DNA from: Eremothecium cymbalariae DBVPG#7215
Lineage: Eukaryota; Ascomycota; Saccharomycetes; Saccharomycetales; Saccharomycetaceae
Reading direction: 5' to 3'
NCBI RefSeq assembly: GCF_000235365.1
Contig: NC_016452.1
Location: 1 to 64,000, forward strand
DNA: 64,000 nt
Below are positions 39,497-49,683 of the stretch, piece by piece. The notes beneath the pieces are model-generated. The model ran no database searches, had not been told where the DNA came from, and saw nothing but the letters and a program-made list of their open reading frames with translations. The position numbers and the translations under genes were made by a program. The stretch's first letter is position 1. Each line of letters opens with the position of its first letter.

Positions 39497-39874
39497 TTAG
39501 AGCGAGAATTCGTCCATTGTTTCGACTACAGTCTTGATGGATTCGATGACACTGCTGACACCGACACGCAGGGAACGGGCATCGATGCTGTTAAAATTCA
39601 CCAGCAGCTTTTCGTGTTGTATGGTATAATCTACTCTGAAGTCTTCAGGCCTGAGGACTGGATCATGATGAAGAACTTCCCTTGCTATTTCTGCTTGCTT
39701 TCCATTTTCGAACGGGACTTCAAGGCACCTGTTTGGTGACGGTAACGTTAGTGATCTGTGGTCTAAAGATTTTTTTAAAAAGCTTGTTGCGCAAACTAGA
39801 TTTTTGTTGCTTTCTAATGCTGCGAGCGATACATACAACTTGTAATCCATACTTTGTTCCCTCGATTGTTTCAT
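39497..39874 (-). CDS. PCC1: KEOPS/EKC complex subunit Pcc1, two exons
   Basis: Spliced: exon 1 39837-39874 (38 nt), exon 2 39497-39728, giving 89 residues. The joined start reads MKQSREQSMDYKLCLEVPFE, and the rest contains VLRPEDFRVDYTIQHEKLLV and ARSLRVGVSSVIESIKTVVE, the Pcc1/CTAG family fold. Pcc1 is the dimerisation subunit of the KEOPS/EKC complex (with Kae1, Bud32, Cgi121, Gon7) that makes t6A37 in ANN-decoding tRNAs and influences telomeres and transcription. In S. cerevisiae PCC1 (YKR095W-A) lies between MLP1 and ESL2; here MCM10 intervenes on the MLP side because the IX-type gene was retained. The intron is needed to restore the family N-terminus. Confidence 0.93.
   Translation of the reverse strand: MKQSREQSMDYKLYVSLAALESNKNLVCATSFLKKSLDHRSLTLPSPNRCLEVPFENGKQAEIAREVLHHDPVLRPEDFRVDYTIQHEKLLVNFNSIDARSLRVGVSSVIESIKTVVETMDEFSL
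39729..39836 (-). other. Spliceosomal intron in PCC1, 108 nt, stop-free and a multiple of three
   Basis: On the minus strand the donor is GTATGT after ...TACAAGTT, the branch point is CACTAAC at about 39746-39752, and the acceptor CAAACAG ends at 39729. It is phase 2. The length is 36 codons with no in-frame stop, so an unspliced transcript would encode a 125-residue variant. Confidence 0.92.
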
Positions 39875-40688
39875 AGATGAGTTATTTCGGTCTATTGATT
39901 GCTGGAATAACTTCAGGTGGTCCTTTGTTCCCCATAGGCTTACGTGTAGATGCTTGAAGAAGACGACGTCTTATTTCACAGGGACGTTTGAAAAAAAAGC
40001 CGGATGACATGAAGATTTAAAACCTGTGTCTTCGAGAACATGAAGAACCTATACAGGTGATGAAACAAAGAGCGTCTTGCAGCAATGTATTCGAAAGCAG
40101 TAATCAGCTTACCATTTATCGATGGCAAATTTTTTATATTTTTGCAGGGCAGTGTCTCCTTGTCTTAGTGTGTCGTACATTAATCAGGAAAGGAAAGTAG
40201 CAAGTAGTACACACACAGGAACTTAGGTTGCCTAATGTTGTCTCACCTTGGCCATCCATGAACACGCAATGTCGTGGGGATAGTGTTCTGTAGTGTCTAT
40301 GTACATGGTATTATTAAAAACGGAGTTTAGCCTCGCAAAGTATTTAGGTGGGACCAACCCAAACCCATAGAGTAAATTATCTTTATCCATTATAATTTAA
40401 CAATGTAAAATAATGGAAAAAACGAGGGTACGAAAATTGGTTAATTTGATAATCTTTGGGATCAACGAAGTAGTGTACTGCTACAATATTTAGAACAATT
40501 GCTGTATACAAAAAATAAGTTACTTTTCAACAATGGAGGTGGAGGCGTGGCGAGGACGAAATATAAGGCACATCATGATACAAAGGGACCGCACGACGGG
40601 GGTATTGGTACTGCTATATTTTATACAATCAATTACGTTGTTTACGATAAACATTTGGAGTTGTGTATGCATACTATTTTTTGAGTTG
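39875..40688. other. PCC1 promoter / MCM10 3' region
   Basis: 814 bp, AT-rich, between two minus-strand genes. No small gene, snoRNA (no paired C and D boxes) or tRNA was found. Confidence 0.5.
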
Positions 40689-42539
40689 TTACAAAATTTC
40701 TAAATCGTCGTCGTCGCTAGAATCAACAGCCTCAGTTTGTTCGTTAGCGTTACGGTCATCGCCAGCTTGGTCTTTTATATTATTAAAAATCCTGTCATAT
40801 GTATCATTTCTTCGTTGCAGTTTCTTCTTGAGGTCCTCTTTTGAAGGTTTCAGGCAGACATTTTCCTTTTTAATTGCCATTATTTCACTCACAGCCCCAC
40901 CAGATTCAACAATATGTCGCGCTTTCTTGTCATGTAGCAGTGTCGCAATTTTACCACCAGTCGGATCATAACCAATGTTTTTCAACATTCCGGAATTTAT
41001 TACATTCTGAGTGGCTGTCCTCATGTCTTGCTTTATGGCATCAGATGCCTGACTAATAGTGTAGCTTCTATTTTTGCTCAGGGCTAGAGAAAGTTGTCTA
41101 TCAATTTCTTTATCCTTTCTAGCATCTTGAACTTTTCGCCTTTTGTTACTTAAGTTTTGCAGTATTTCTGGATTTTGATAGTCTTCATCGAAATACGCTC
41201 TATGTGCATTACAACTGCTGAAGTGTGTTCTAGTAATGTCATCTCTAGTGATGCTCCTTGAAGCCTGGCTTTCTGGGAGCAACCCTATAGCTTGGTGTTT
41301 TAAGGGTCCTCCTCTGATATACGCTGCATGCTGGATACCGTTTTTGATAGGACCACGCAAGGCAATATTCCCGTTGAGTTCAATTCGTTTAGCATTAGTA
41401 GACCTAAATTTAACCTCCTGGTGATAACCACATACTTTGCTCCTAGAAATATTGATTGGCACACCACAAGGTTTGCCTTTACTCTTATTAAGGATAGGGC
41501 AGAATCCTAATTCTTTGCTGCATCCGATTTCAAGGATACAGTTAAAATTATGCTTTATGGACAGACTAAAGGACCTCCCACTTGGTTTTTGTTCACCTAT
41601 ACCGTCTGGATCTGATCCTTTCCATACAAATACTTCTGGGTTTAGAATGGCTACTATGTCACCAACTTTCAACTTGTAATATTTTTCGACATTATCCTTC
41701 CCAAATATCATTACTTGAACGTCAAAACTAAAGTCAGTCAATCGTATATGAAAATATTTATTAGGTTTCTTCTGAGAGGTTATTTTGATTTCTGACTTCT
41801 GGGATATGATCCCTAACGCTACCCAATTAGCATATTCCGGTTCCATAAACTTTGGTGGCCTTACTTTTGAAAATAATTTTGCCAGCCTTAAAACTTTAAT
41901 ATCATTCATAATTTTCCTCAATTCTGCAACTGGAATGTACCTTTTGTTTATCCTAAGCTTTGAAAACTCCTCTAATTCATCTGTAACTATAGGTAGGTAT
42001 TCTTTTAGAGCTTCCTTGTCAGAAAAAGTATACACTCTTTGCTTCAACATGTCTTGCTTCCGTCCAACGATAATATCATTATTCCTCTTATACGACGCAA
42101 ACTTCTCTAAGAAATAGCTAGTCGAACTGGTTGAAAGATTGGACTCAGTTAAGTATTGCTCATTCTCATTCTCATTGTCAAGCGGTAGGGCCACATTTTT
42201 ATTCTGTGAAACATGCTCTTCAGTCACGGTTTTCGATTTCTTAGGAGAACATGGGACTTCGATCTGATTTGACTCAGATGACACATTATTTGTGTTTCTT
42301 GATTGCAGACGCTGAAGCCTATCTGCAAGATCTCTACGCTCCTTATCTAAAAGTAGTATATGTTCCTTAACTGTAGTAGTGGATTAGGTTAGTTTTCTGT
42401 CTGAAGCATTAAGGAATCTTTCAAAACACATAAAGTAAATACACGTACCTTTCTCGAGTTCATCTTCATTATCAGAGAGCATATCATGATGGTCGATTTC
42501 GCTCACTTCTCTTGGATCAACTGCAGATGGATCCAACAT
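40689..42539 (-). CDS. MCM10: DNA replication factor Mcm10, two exons
   Basis: Spliced: exon 1 42449-42539 (91 nt), exon 2 40689-42370, giving 590 residues (yeast 571). Exon 1 encodes MLDPSAVDPREVSEIDHHDM and an acidic segment; exon 2 begins VKEHILLLDKERRDLADRLQ, a short coiled coil, then IEVPCSPKK (PIP-like/conserved). The OB fold with the CCCH zinc finger (CPILNKSKGKPCGVP...CGYHQEV) is central, followed by TNAKRIELNGNIALRGP; the C-terminus ends DLEIL as in yeast. Mcm10 activates the CMG helicase and stabilises DNA polymerase alpha. The reading frame of exon 2 has no ATG until residue 80 of the unspliced frame, so the 5' exon is required. An MCB site lies upstream. Confidence 0.93.
42371..42448 (-). 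other. Spliceosomal intron in MCM10, 78 nt
   Basis: Minus strand: donor GTACGT (42448 downwards), branch-like AACTAAC at 42388-42394, acceptor CTACTACAG ending at 42371. It is phase 1: GAG AAA G joins TT AAG GAA to give E-K-V-K-E. S. cerevisiae MCM10 has no intron to my knowledge. The donor and branch differ from the strict consensus by one base each. Confidence 0.87.
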
Positions 42540-42613
42540 GAAATATTCTAAGAACTAGGATAGTACCAAAGTGGTTGATTATGTTTAGAGAGAGATGCAG
42601 TATATCAACATTT

Positions 42614-42619
42614 ACGCGT
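42614..42619. promoter_or_regulatory. MCB element ACGCGT upstream of MCM10
   Basis: A perfect ACGCGT, the MluI cell-cycle box bound by MBF (Mbp1/Swi6), lies 75 bp upstream of the MCM10 start codon. Many replication genes carry MCBs for G1/S expression, so the match fits the gene's role. Confidence 0.6.
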
Positions 42620-42776
42620 AGCCTTCGAAGTGATGATAATTTTAATTAGGGAAGGGCATCTTTGGAAAAAAGAAACCCAAACATTTCCAATTGAAATAAA
42701 TCACTTTCTAGTCCACTTGATTAAATATACAGTGAATACAAATATATATACATACAGGTAATTATCTTCTTTCGAA

Positions 42777-45700
42777 TTAGTCATCCTTTGGGCGTTTTTC
42801 AGGTGATTGGGCCAATTCGTCTTCAGATTGGCGCTTGTTGGTATTAGTACCAACGTTGCCTGTCAATGTTGATGTTGATGTGTCAGCTGTGTTAGCTATA
42901 AACTGTTTAGAATCTAACAACGAACCCTTGAATGAACCAAAGGAAGTATTTTCCATTGCTTTCCCAAAAGCAACTTGGAATGGAGAAGGTTTGATCGCTA
43001 TAGGTTGCGCTCCCTGCGGTGATGAGTTGTTATTATTGTCAATAGGAATTTTTGATGGAACAGAATTATTCAGGTTAATTTTATTTGGCTGGCCTTCTAA
43101 TTTGGCTATCTTACTTTCCAGCAGCTTGACCTTCATTACGAGCTGCTGTTTCCCCTCTTCAAATGCTTTCTTTCTGACCAACGCCAATTGTTCATCAAAC
43201 TTCGCTTCCAGTTTGTCCATTTCTTCCTGGTGTTCCTTGATCAGTTTTGCAGTATCTCCGACAAATGACTCAGGATTTTCTTTAAACAGTTCAAGAGCAC
43301 GGGCTCGTACTCTAAGTTCGAACTCTTGGTCTAATGCCCTTTGTCTCCTCTCAATAACTTGGTTAATTCTCTCTTCAGACGGTAGCCTAATACGTTTCTT
43401 TAGAGCTTCTTCCGCTTCGCGAATTCTTTCTAAGGTCTTCTTTTCGTACTCTGCTTCCAGCTTACTCTTCAAAGTCTCCTCATCTATTAAAGGTGCATTT
43501 GGAGTCGACTCCACTAGAGAAGCTTTCAATTCACTGAGCTCCCTCTCCCTCTCTTCCTCATACTGCTTTTGTATCTCCTCAAGCTTCATTCTTAGCTCTT
43601 CATCCTTTTCTTGAATTAACACTTGCTTTTCTTCCTCAAACTTTTTCTTCATATTTTCAACTATAGGAGCAAAATCTGGAGAATCGTTTGAGTTCTTAGC
43701 TTCCAGTTCAGAATGCTCAATTTCTGATTCTAGAGTCTTAATCTTCTCGGTCAATTCTTGTATTTGGTTCTTTAGATCTTTCTCAGAAGATGCCGCTTCA
43801 GCCTTTATATCAGCAACAGCTTCATTGGCTTCAATAAAATTTGCCCTTAATTCCTCCAGTTCCTCCTTTAGACTATCTGCCTCTCCGTTCTTTTCATTAG
43901 CTGAGGAAGAAAGCTTCGATTCTAACTCAGAAACCTTATCCAATGTTTGAGCTAATTCGGCCTCTAATTGTGCTTTTGCTATAGATACAGCCTCAAACTC
44001 GGATTCGACTTTAGCCTTCGCAGCTTTAAATTCATCCAGCCTCTCATTAGCCTGCTTTCTGAGCTTTCTAAACCTCTCCTGTGATTCCAGATTCTCTAAA
44101 GATTTCTTTTCAAGTTCATTTTTCAATTCAGTAACTTCATCAGCCAGCTTCTGATGCTCAACAGGATCAATACGTTCGTACTTATGCAAAATATCTTGAG
44201 AACGCTGCTTCCAACGACTACTTTCTTCTTTGAGTAAGCTTATTTGTTGATCTCGTTCGCTGATAGTTATAGTCAAAGACTTGAGTTGAGATTCTAGAGG
44301 CTGTAACTGCTCTTGAAGCTTTGCTATCTCATTCTGGAAATGCTGACTCTGCTCGAGGTATTTTTTAGATTCATTACGCAAGGTAACATTACTTTCACGC
44401 AACAAATTCAACTGGTTTAATTTTTCCATGATTTGTTCTTGGCTTTCCCGTGCAAATATGCTGTCTGGAGCTGTGGCTTGCGTCTTTGAGAACTCTAACC
44501 TAACATTTTCCAATTCTGTTTTTGCCAGCCCCAACCTCTGGCGTAGTATCTTCTCTTCCCTAATAGAAACATCAAGCTTAGTTTCTAAAATGTCTCTCTC
44601 TCTGCGTAGAGTCATAATCAACTCTCTTGATTCGGCAGACATACTTGCTGCAGCTTCTGAATCTGAAGATGTAGCTTTTGAAAGAAGCTCAACCTGATCA
44701 TACAATAACCTATTTTGTGTATTCAACTCTTCAGTACGCTGTTGTGCTAAACTTAATTGAGATTCTAAATCAGCCACTTGCTGGCACCAACTTTGCTCAT
44801 TCCGCTCCAAAGCAGATTTCGCCTCGCTCGCTGATCTCTTGAATCCTTCCATCTCAGATTTATATTTCTGGGATTCCTCTCTGAGCAAACTAATTGTTTT
44901 TGTGACGTCAGCATGCTTTTGTAATTCCTGTTCGTAGTTCTTTTGAGCTTGGTTCGCATATGAAGCTTGTTGAGTTAAATCCTCTTGTAACTTCGAAATT
45001 TTTTCTTCATATTCTGATTTGAGTTCGTCCAAACTTCTTTGACTCCCTTGCAAGATACTTAATTTCTTGATTAATTCCGACTTTTCGGATTGGTTTTGGG
45101 ATTTCTGATGATCCAGCTCACTATTGAGGTCTTTGATCTGGTCATTTAATAAGGCTATCTGATCAGTTAAGGATTTTCTTTCTTGCTCCAATAGAGCAAT
45201 ATTTTTCCTATAATTTGCTTGTGATTCTTCTAAAGCTTTAGATATTTCAACCGCAGACTGCTCTGAGACCTTCGCCATTGATTTATATTGTTCGATTTGG
45301 GAATAAGCATCAGCCAAATTAATATTAGCCTTCTCAAGATTTTTCCTCAGTGTTTCAATCTTATCTGTGATATCATCTGCATTTGCCAACACACTATAAG
45401 ATTGTGTCCTTAATTCTGCTTCCTCTAACTTTGCAGTCAAAGATTTGGCATGTAGCTGCAGAGTTTCAATAGAATTTGTCTTTTCTTGTAAAGTCTTGCG
45501 GGCGTTATCCAATTGCTCGTTTAGAGAGTCTACCTTGGCCTGAAACCACTTATACTGGGAAGTATCAGATACCCTTTGTTCTTCATACTCCCTAGTCCTT
45601 CTTACCAAATGTTCCCTGGTTTCGTGTAAATCGCTCTCCAATTTCTCTATGTTTTTTCTATAGTTCGTTTGAGCTTCCTCAAGCAAGATATCGCGCTCAC

Positions 45701-48086
45701 GCTGTAGCGTTTGCAGCTGCGAAACAAGAATCTTTGATGTAGTATTTTCCTTAGTTAAAGCTTCATTTTCATTCTTTAATTCAGCTTCAATCTTGCGAAG
45801 GAAGTCTCTTTCAGATGTCAAAATTGCTAGTTTGGAGGTCAAGTTAGATAGTTGAGACTTTGTGGCAATTATTTCGTCTATTGTAGATTGAGTTTTTTCA
45901 TCCTGTTTTAATAACACGCGTTGTAAATCATCTGATCGTTTGTGCAGCTCTAAATTCTCCTCTTTGGTCAAGGATAAAGTCGATTGTATCAATTTCAACC
46001 TTTCCTCAGCCAGAACTTTTGAGGATCTCTCTTGCTCTAATATCACAGTAACTTCAGACTTAGCCTTGTAGAGAGCTTTTATCTCATCGTTTAAAAGTTT
46101 GATGTTATCCTGGGACTGTTCCGCCAGATTTTTTAACCGTTTTTCCAATTCCATAATGTGCTCATCCAGCTTTTTTGATTGATATGTTGAGGAGGGAGCA
46201 GAATCACCTTGCTTATTTGCGGAATTTGCTAATTTGAAAGCATCCCGTTCTTTTGATACAATTTTCAATTGATCTTCTAATCTTTGAACATGTTCCTGAA
46301 GTGATAAGATAGCCTCCTTTGCTTCTTTAACTGTTTGGGTCTCCACAGATTTCAGTCTGAATCTTGATTTTTTTTCTTCATCTTCAAGTTTATCAGCAAG
46401 TTGCCTAATGGTATTGAGGAGTTCGGCGTTTTTGGATTGCAGTTCAATCACTGATTTGAATTGTACTAATCGTTCTGAGATAATTCCCTGCGTATCCGAC
46501 TTTGGTGCCTCATCTTCAGAGGATATAATCCGTTTAACGAATTCAACTTCTTGCTCGGTCAATGGTCCATGTGCGTCATCACGTACAGATAGTTGCATTA
46601 GCAGATATTGTACTTGATGGGCTAAGTCGGAGCGTTGCACGATGAGTGAACAAACTTGGGATTCATAATTATTAATTTTGTTCTTATACTGATTCAATTC
46701 TATGGTTTTCTGATCCCTCTGTTTTGCTGTGGATTCCAGTAATAGAGTAACGTCATTTAATTCCCTTTCCAACATATCTGTTCTTTCTTTAAAGGAATTT
46801 AAAATTGGAATCTTGTGCTCCAATTCAACGACGAATGATTCTACCTGGTTCTGGAGTTCTTCTTTTTGACGTCTTTCCTGGACAAGCTGCTTCTTCAAAA
46901 TACCAATATCGCCGCATAATTTTGGCACTGTAGAAATTTTACTGTCGAGAGAAGTATCTGATACATTGGAATTAATGACTGCGACACCATTCTTGCCATT
47001 GACGGAGAGTAGTTCGTTTACAGTTGCCTCTAATTTAATATTTTCCGCCTGAGTAGCTTCCAAATTCTTTTTTGTATCAATTAACTCATCCAGAAGTTGA
47101 TCTTTTTCAGGCGTAGACATCCCATTTTGATTCGCAGATTGATACGCGTTCTCCAAATCTGATTTCATAGAAGACACTTGACTCTCTAAAAGATCAATCA
47201 ACCGTTGTTTCAGAGACATCTCCCGTGTAAACTCTTCCTTCTCTGTATTCAACACATCAGCTAATTTTTTAGTCTCTACTAATTTCTCTTGCAGCTGATT
47301 AGATAACTCAGCAGTCTTAGCTTTAAGTGTCGAGTTATTCGCGCGGGCAAATTCAAGTTGGCTTTTTAAACTATTTACTTGCTCGTAACCATTTTGTAAT
47401 TCCGAATTCGTCTTCTCACGAAAGCTATTCAATTGTTCATTCTTCGATTCCAGTTCTTTGCTCAACCAGTCGGCATTGGACTTTACCAAATTTAACTCCT
47501 GGTGTAACCTTTGTATCTCCGACTTCTCGCGCAACTCCTGTGACTTGTATCCTTGGATGATAAATTCTAAATCTATTGAGGACTTTCGCAACTCCTTATT
47601 CGCAGCTAAAAGCCTATCTGACTCCTCTTTGCTCGCCGCCAGGTCAGATATCTTCTCCTCCAGTAGTTTAGTCACATCCTGCTTTGCTGAAGCAATTATC
47701 TCCATCCCCTGTTTTGCCTCCTCTACCTGAGAACGAAGCTTCAGCACCTCCATTGATAACTGTGCCTTCTCATTCATTAGTTTTAACTTCTCATCCTCCG
47801 TCTGCTGTTTTTCCTGCTGCCGTGATGCCACATCGCTTAGTAGCTTTTCGACTTGCTCCTTAAACGTATTGATCTTTTGCTCAAAATTACACTTTAATCC
47901 ATCAATGGAAATCGATAATCGCATATTATCTGCTTTCATTTTGCTAAACTCATTAGCCTTCAGAAAGAAGACAGTCACCATAGACTCATCTAATTCTTGA
48001 ACTTTTGCTTCATCTACTTCTAAAAAAGCGGCAACTTTAGAATAGTCTACAGAGATTGAGGAATCCGACGCACCCCTTTGAGACAT
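42777..48086 (-). CDS. MLP1: Nuclear-pore basket filament protein (Mlp1/Mlp2 orthologue, Tpr family)
   Basis: 1769 residues from the ATG at 48086; 16 more codons upstream are open but begin with GTG. Starts MSQRGASDSSISVDYSKVAA and continues FLEVDEAKVQEL, matching the Mlp N-terminus (YSKVASFLEV in Mlp1). Nearly the whole protein is heptad-rich coiled coil, as in Tpr. The C-terminal ~150 residues are Pro/Ser/Asn/Lys-rich and end with basic and acidic clusters (KRPKDD). Mlp proteins form the nuclear basket, retain unspliced mRNA, and link pores to chromatin and telomere positioning. Synteny corresponds to YIL149C and YKR095W, so this is the single pre-duplication gene. Confidence 0.93.
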   Translation of the reverse strand: MSQRGASDSSISVDYSKVAAFLEVDEAKVQELDESMVTVFFLKANEFSKMKADNMRLSISIDGLKCNFEQKINTFKEQVEKLLSDVASRQQEKQQTEDEKLKLMNEKAQLSMEVLKLRSQVEEAKQGMEIIASAKQDVTKLLEEKISDLAASKEESDRLLAANKELRKSSIDLEFIIQGYKSQELREKSEIQRLHQELNLVKSNADWLSKELESKNEQLNSFREKTNSELQNGYEQVNSLKSQLEFARANNSTLKAKTAELSNQLQEKLVETKKLADVLNTEKEEFTREMSLKQRLIDLLESQVSSMKSDLENAYQSANQNGMSTPEKDQLLDELIDTKKNLEATQAENIKLEATVNELLSVNGKNGVAVINSNVSDTSLDSKISTVPKLCGDIGILKKQLVQERRQKEELQNQVESFVVELEHKIPILNSFKERTDMLERELNDVTLLLESTAKQRDQKTIELNQYKNKINNYESQVCSLIVQRSDLAHQVQYLLMQLSVRDDAHGPLTEQEVEFVKRIISSEDEAPKSDTQGIISERLVQFKSVIELQSKNAELLNTIRQLADKLEDEEKKSRFRLKSVETQTVKEAKEAILSLQEHVQRLEDQLKIVSKERDAFKLANSANKQGDSAPSSTYQSKKLDEHIMELEKRLKNLAEQSQDNIKLLNDEIKALYKAKSEVTVILEQERSSKVLAEERLKLIQSTLSLTKEENLELHKRSDDLQRVLLKQDEKTQSTIDEIIATKSQLSNLTSKLAILTSERDFLRKIEAELKNENEALTKENTTSKILVSQLQTLQRERDILLEEAQTNYRKNIEKLESDLHETREHLVRRTREYEEQRVSDTSQYKWFQAKVDSLNEQLDNARKTLQEKTNSIETLQLHAKSLTAKLEEAELRTQSYSVLANADDITDKIETLRKNLEKANINLADAYSQIEQYKSMAKVSEQSAVEISKALEESQANYRKNIALLEQERKSLTDQIALLNDQIKDLNSELDHQKSQNQSEKSELIKKLSILQGSQRSLDELKSEYEEKISKLQEDLTQQASYANQAQKNYEQELQKHADVTKTISLLREESQKYKSEMEGFKRSASEAKSALERNEQSWCQQVADLESQLSLAQQRTEELNTQNRLLYDQVELLSKATSSDSEAAASMSAESRELIMTLRRERDILETKLDVSIREEKILRQRLGLAKTELENVRLEFSKTQATAPDSIFARESQEQIMEKLNQLNLLRESNVTLRNESKKYLEQSQHFQNEIAKLQEQLQPLESQLKSLTITISERDQQISLLKEESSRWKQRSQDILHKYERIDPVEHQKLADEVTELKNELEKKSLENLESQERFRKLRKQANERLDEFKAAKAKVESEFEAVSIAKAQLEAELAQTLDKVSELESKLSSSANEKNGEADSLKEELEELRANFIEANEAVADIKAEAASSEKDLKNQIQELTEKIKTLESEIEHSELEAKNSNDSPDFAPIVENMKKKFEEEKQVLIQEKDEELRMKLEEIQKQYEEERERELSELKASLVESTPNAPLIDEETLKSKLEAEYEKKTLERIREAEEALKKRIRLPSEERINQVIERRQRALDQEFELRVRARALELFKENPESFVGDTAKLIKEHQEEMDKLEAKFDEQLALVRKKAFEEGKQQLVMKVKLLESKIAKLEGQPNKINLNNSVPSKIPIDNNNNSSPQGAQPIAIKPSPFQVAFGKAMENTSFGSFKGSLLDSKQFIANTADTSTSTLTGNVGTNTNKRQSEDELAQSPEKRPKDD

Positions 48087-48708
48087 ATTGAATTGTCTTG
48101 AAGATAGGATGAGCTGTTTAGAGCGCTCAAACACTTTTTCCTTATCTATTTTAAGTTTTTATTTATAATAAAGGTCTATTTTAAAGTATCTTCCTACAGC
48201 TTGTTTAAAACTAGGTTTTCTCGTAGGTAAAAACGTCGCGATGTCTATTTGCCACTTTACAGTCAGGGTAACCTGATTATGAAACGATTGTCATGTGACT
48301 GTACACTCGTACATCTTTTCAAACATCCGTACACACAAACATCATACCGAGCACCTGGTGTCCTCTCGGCCCGGCCGCGGCGGCGAGGGTACGGGCTGGG
48401 CCAGCAGGCTGACGACAATATGTTGCACAGGGAGGACCTACCCCCGGAGGGCTGGTGCTGGGCGGGAAGGGAAGGTGCCCTACCCAGCAGGGCGCGCTGT
48501 CGACGCCGCCGCCCCGTTGGGCGGCACAGCGAGCATTCCAGCAAATTCGTGGAATTGTGCCGTCCAGGCTGAGGCCGCTGTCTGCCTGGCCACACGTCCA
48601 CAGACTCACTGCATTGCAATTCACCACACTAGCACAAGCTCAGCTTTAAGAACTGCTCGCCATAGATACGCCCTATTATAGAAGGTAGAGGGACAATAAG
48701 ATTCAAAG
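48087..48708. other. MLP1/RPL40 divergent promoter region
   Basis: 622 bp. A GC-rich block (about 48358-48590) lies in otherwise AT-rich DNA. A Rap1-like site at 48323-48333 sits on the MLP1 side of the block. Overlapping frames of 64-128 codons in the GC block have no recognisable domain and are not called. Confidence 0.55.
48323..48333 (+). promoter_or_regulatory. Rap1-like binding site ACATCCGTACA
   Basis: Close to the Rap1 core ACAYCCRTRCA seen in yeast ribosomal-protein promoters. It lies about 385 bp upstream of the RPL40 start, in a divergent promoter where ribosomal-protein regulation is expected. Confidence 0.5.
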
Positions 48709-49490
<782 letters not shown>

Positions 49491-49683
49491 TCTATTTCGC
49501 CCCATATACTTGCAATGCAAATTGTTTCCATGTATGTTTTTGTACACAATTTACACTTACGCCTGTGTAACATTTTATAACTACGTAATTATAAAAACAA
49601 AACTTCTGGGTTTTTACCTCATTATGTTTTCTTAGAAGTCACTTTGCGTTCCTGCTACTAGTGTTACAACCATGTTAAAAATC

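Noticed and set aside
48249..48681. Five overlapping frames in the MLP1/RPL40 promoter
   Set aside because: GC-driven, mutually overlapping, and lying in a promoter needed by two essential-type genes.
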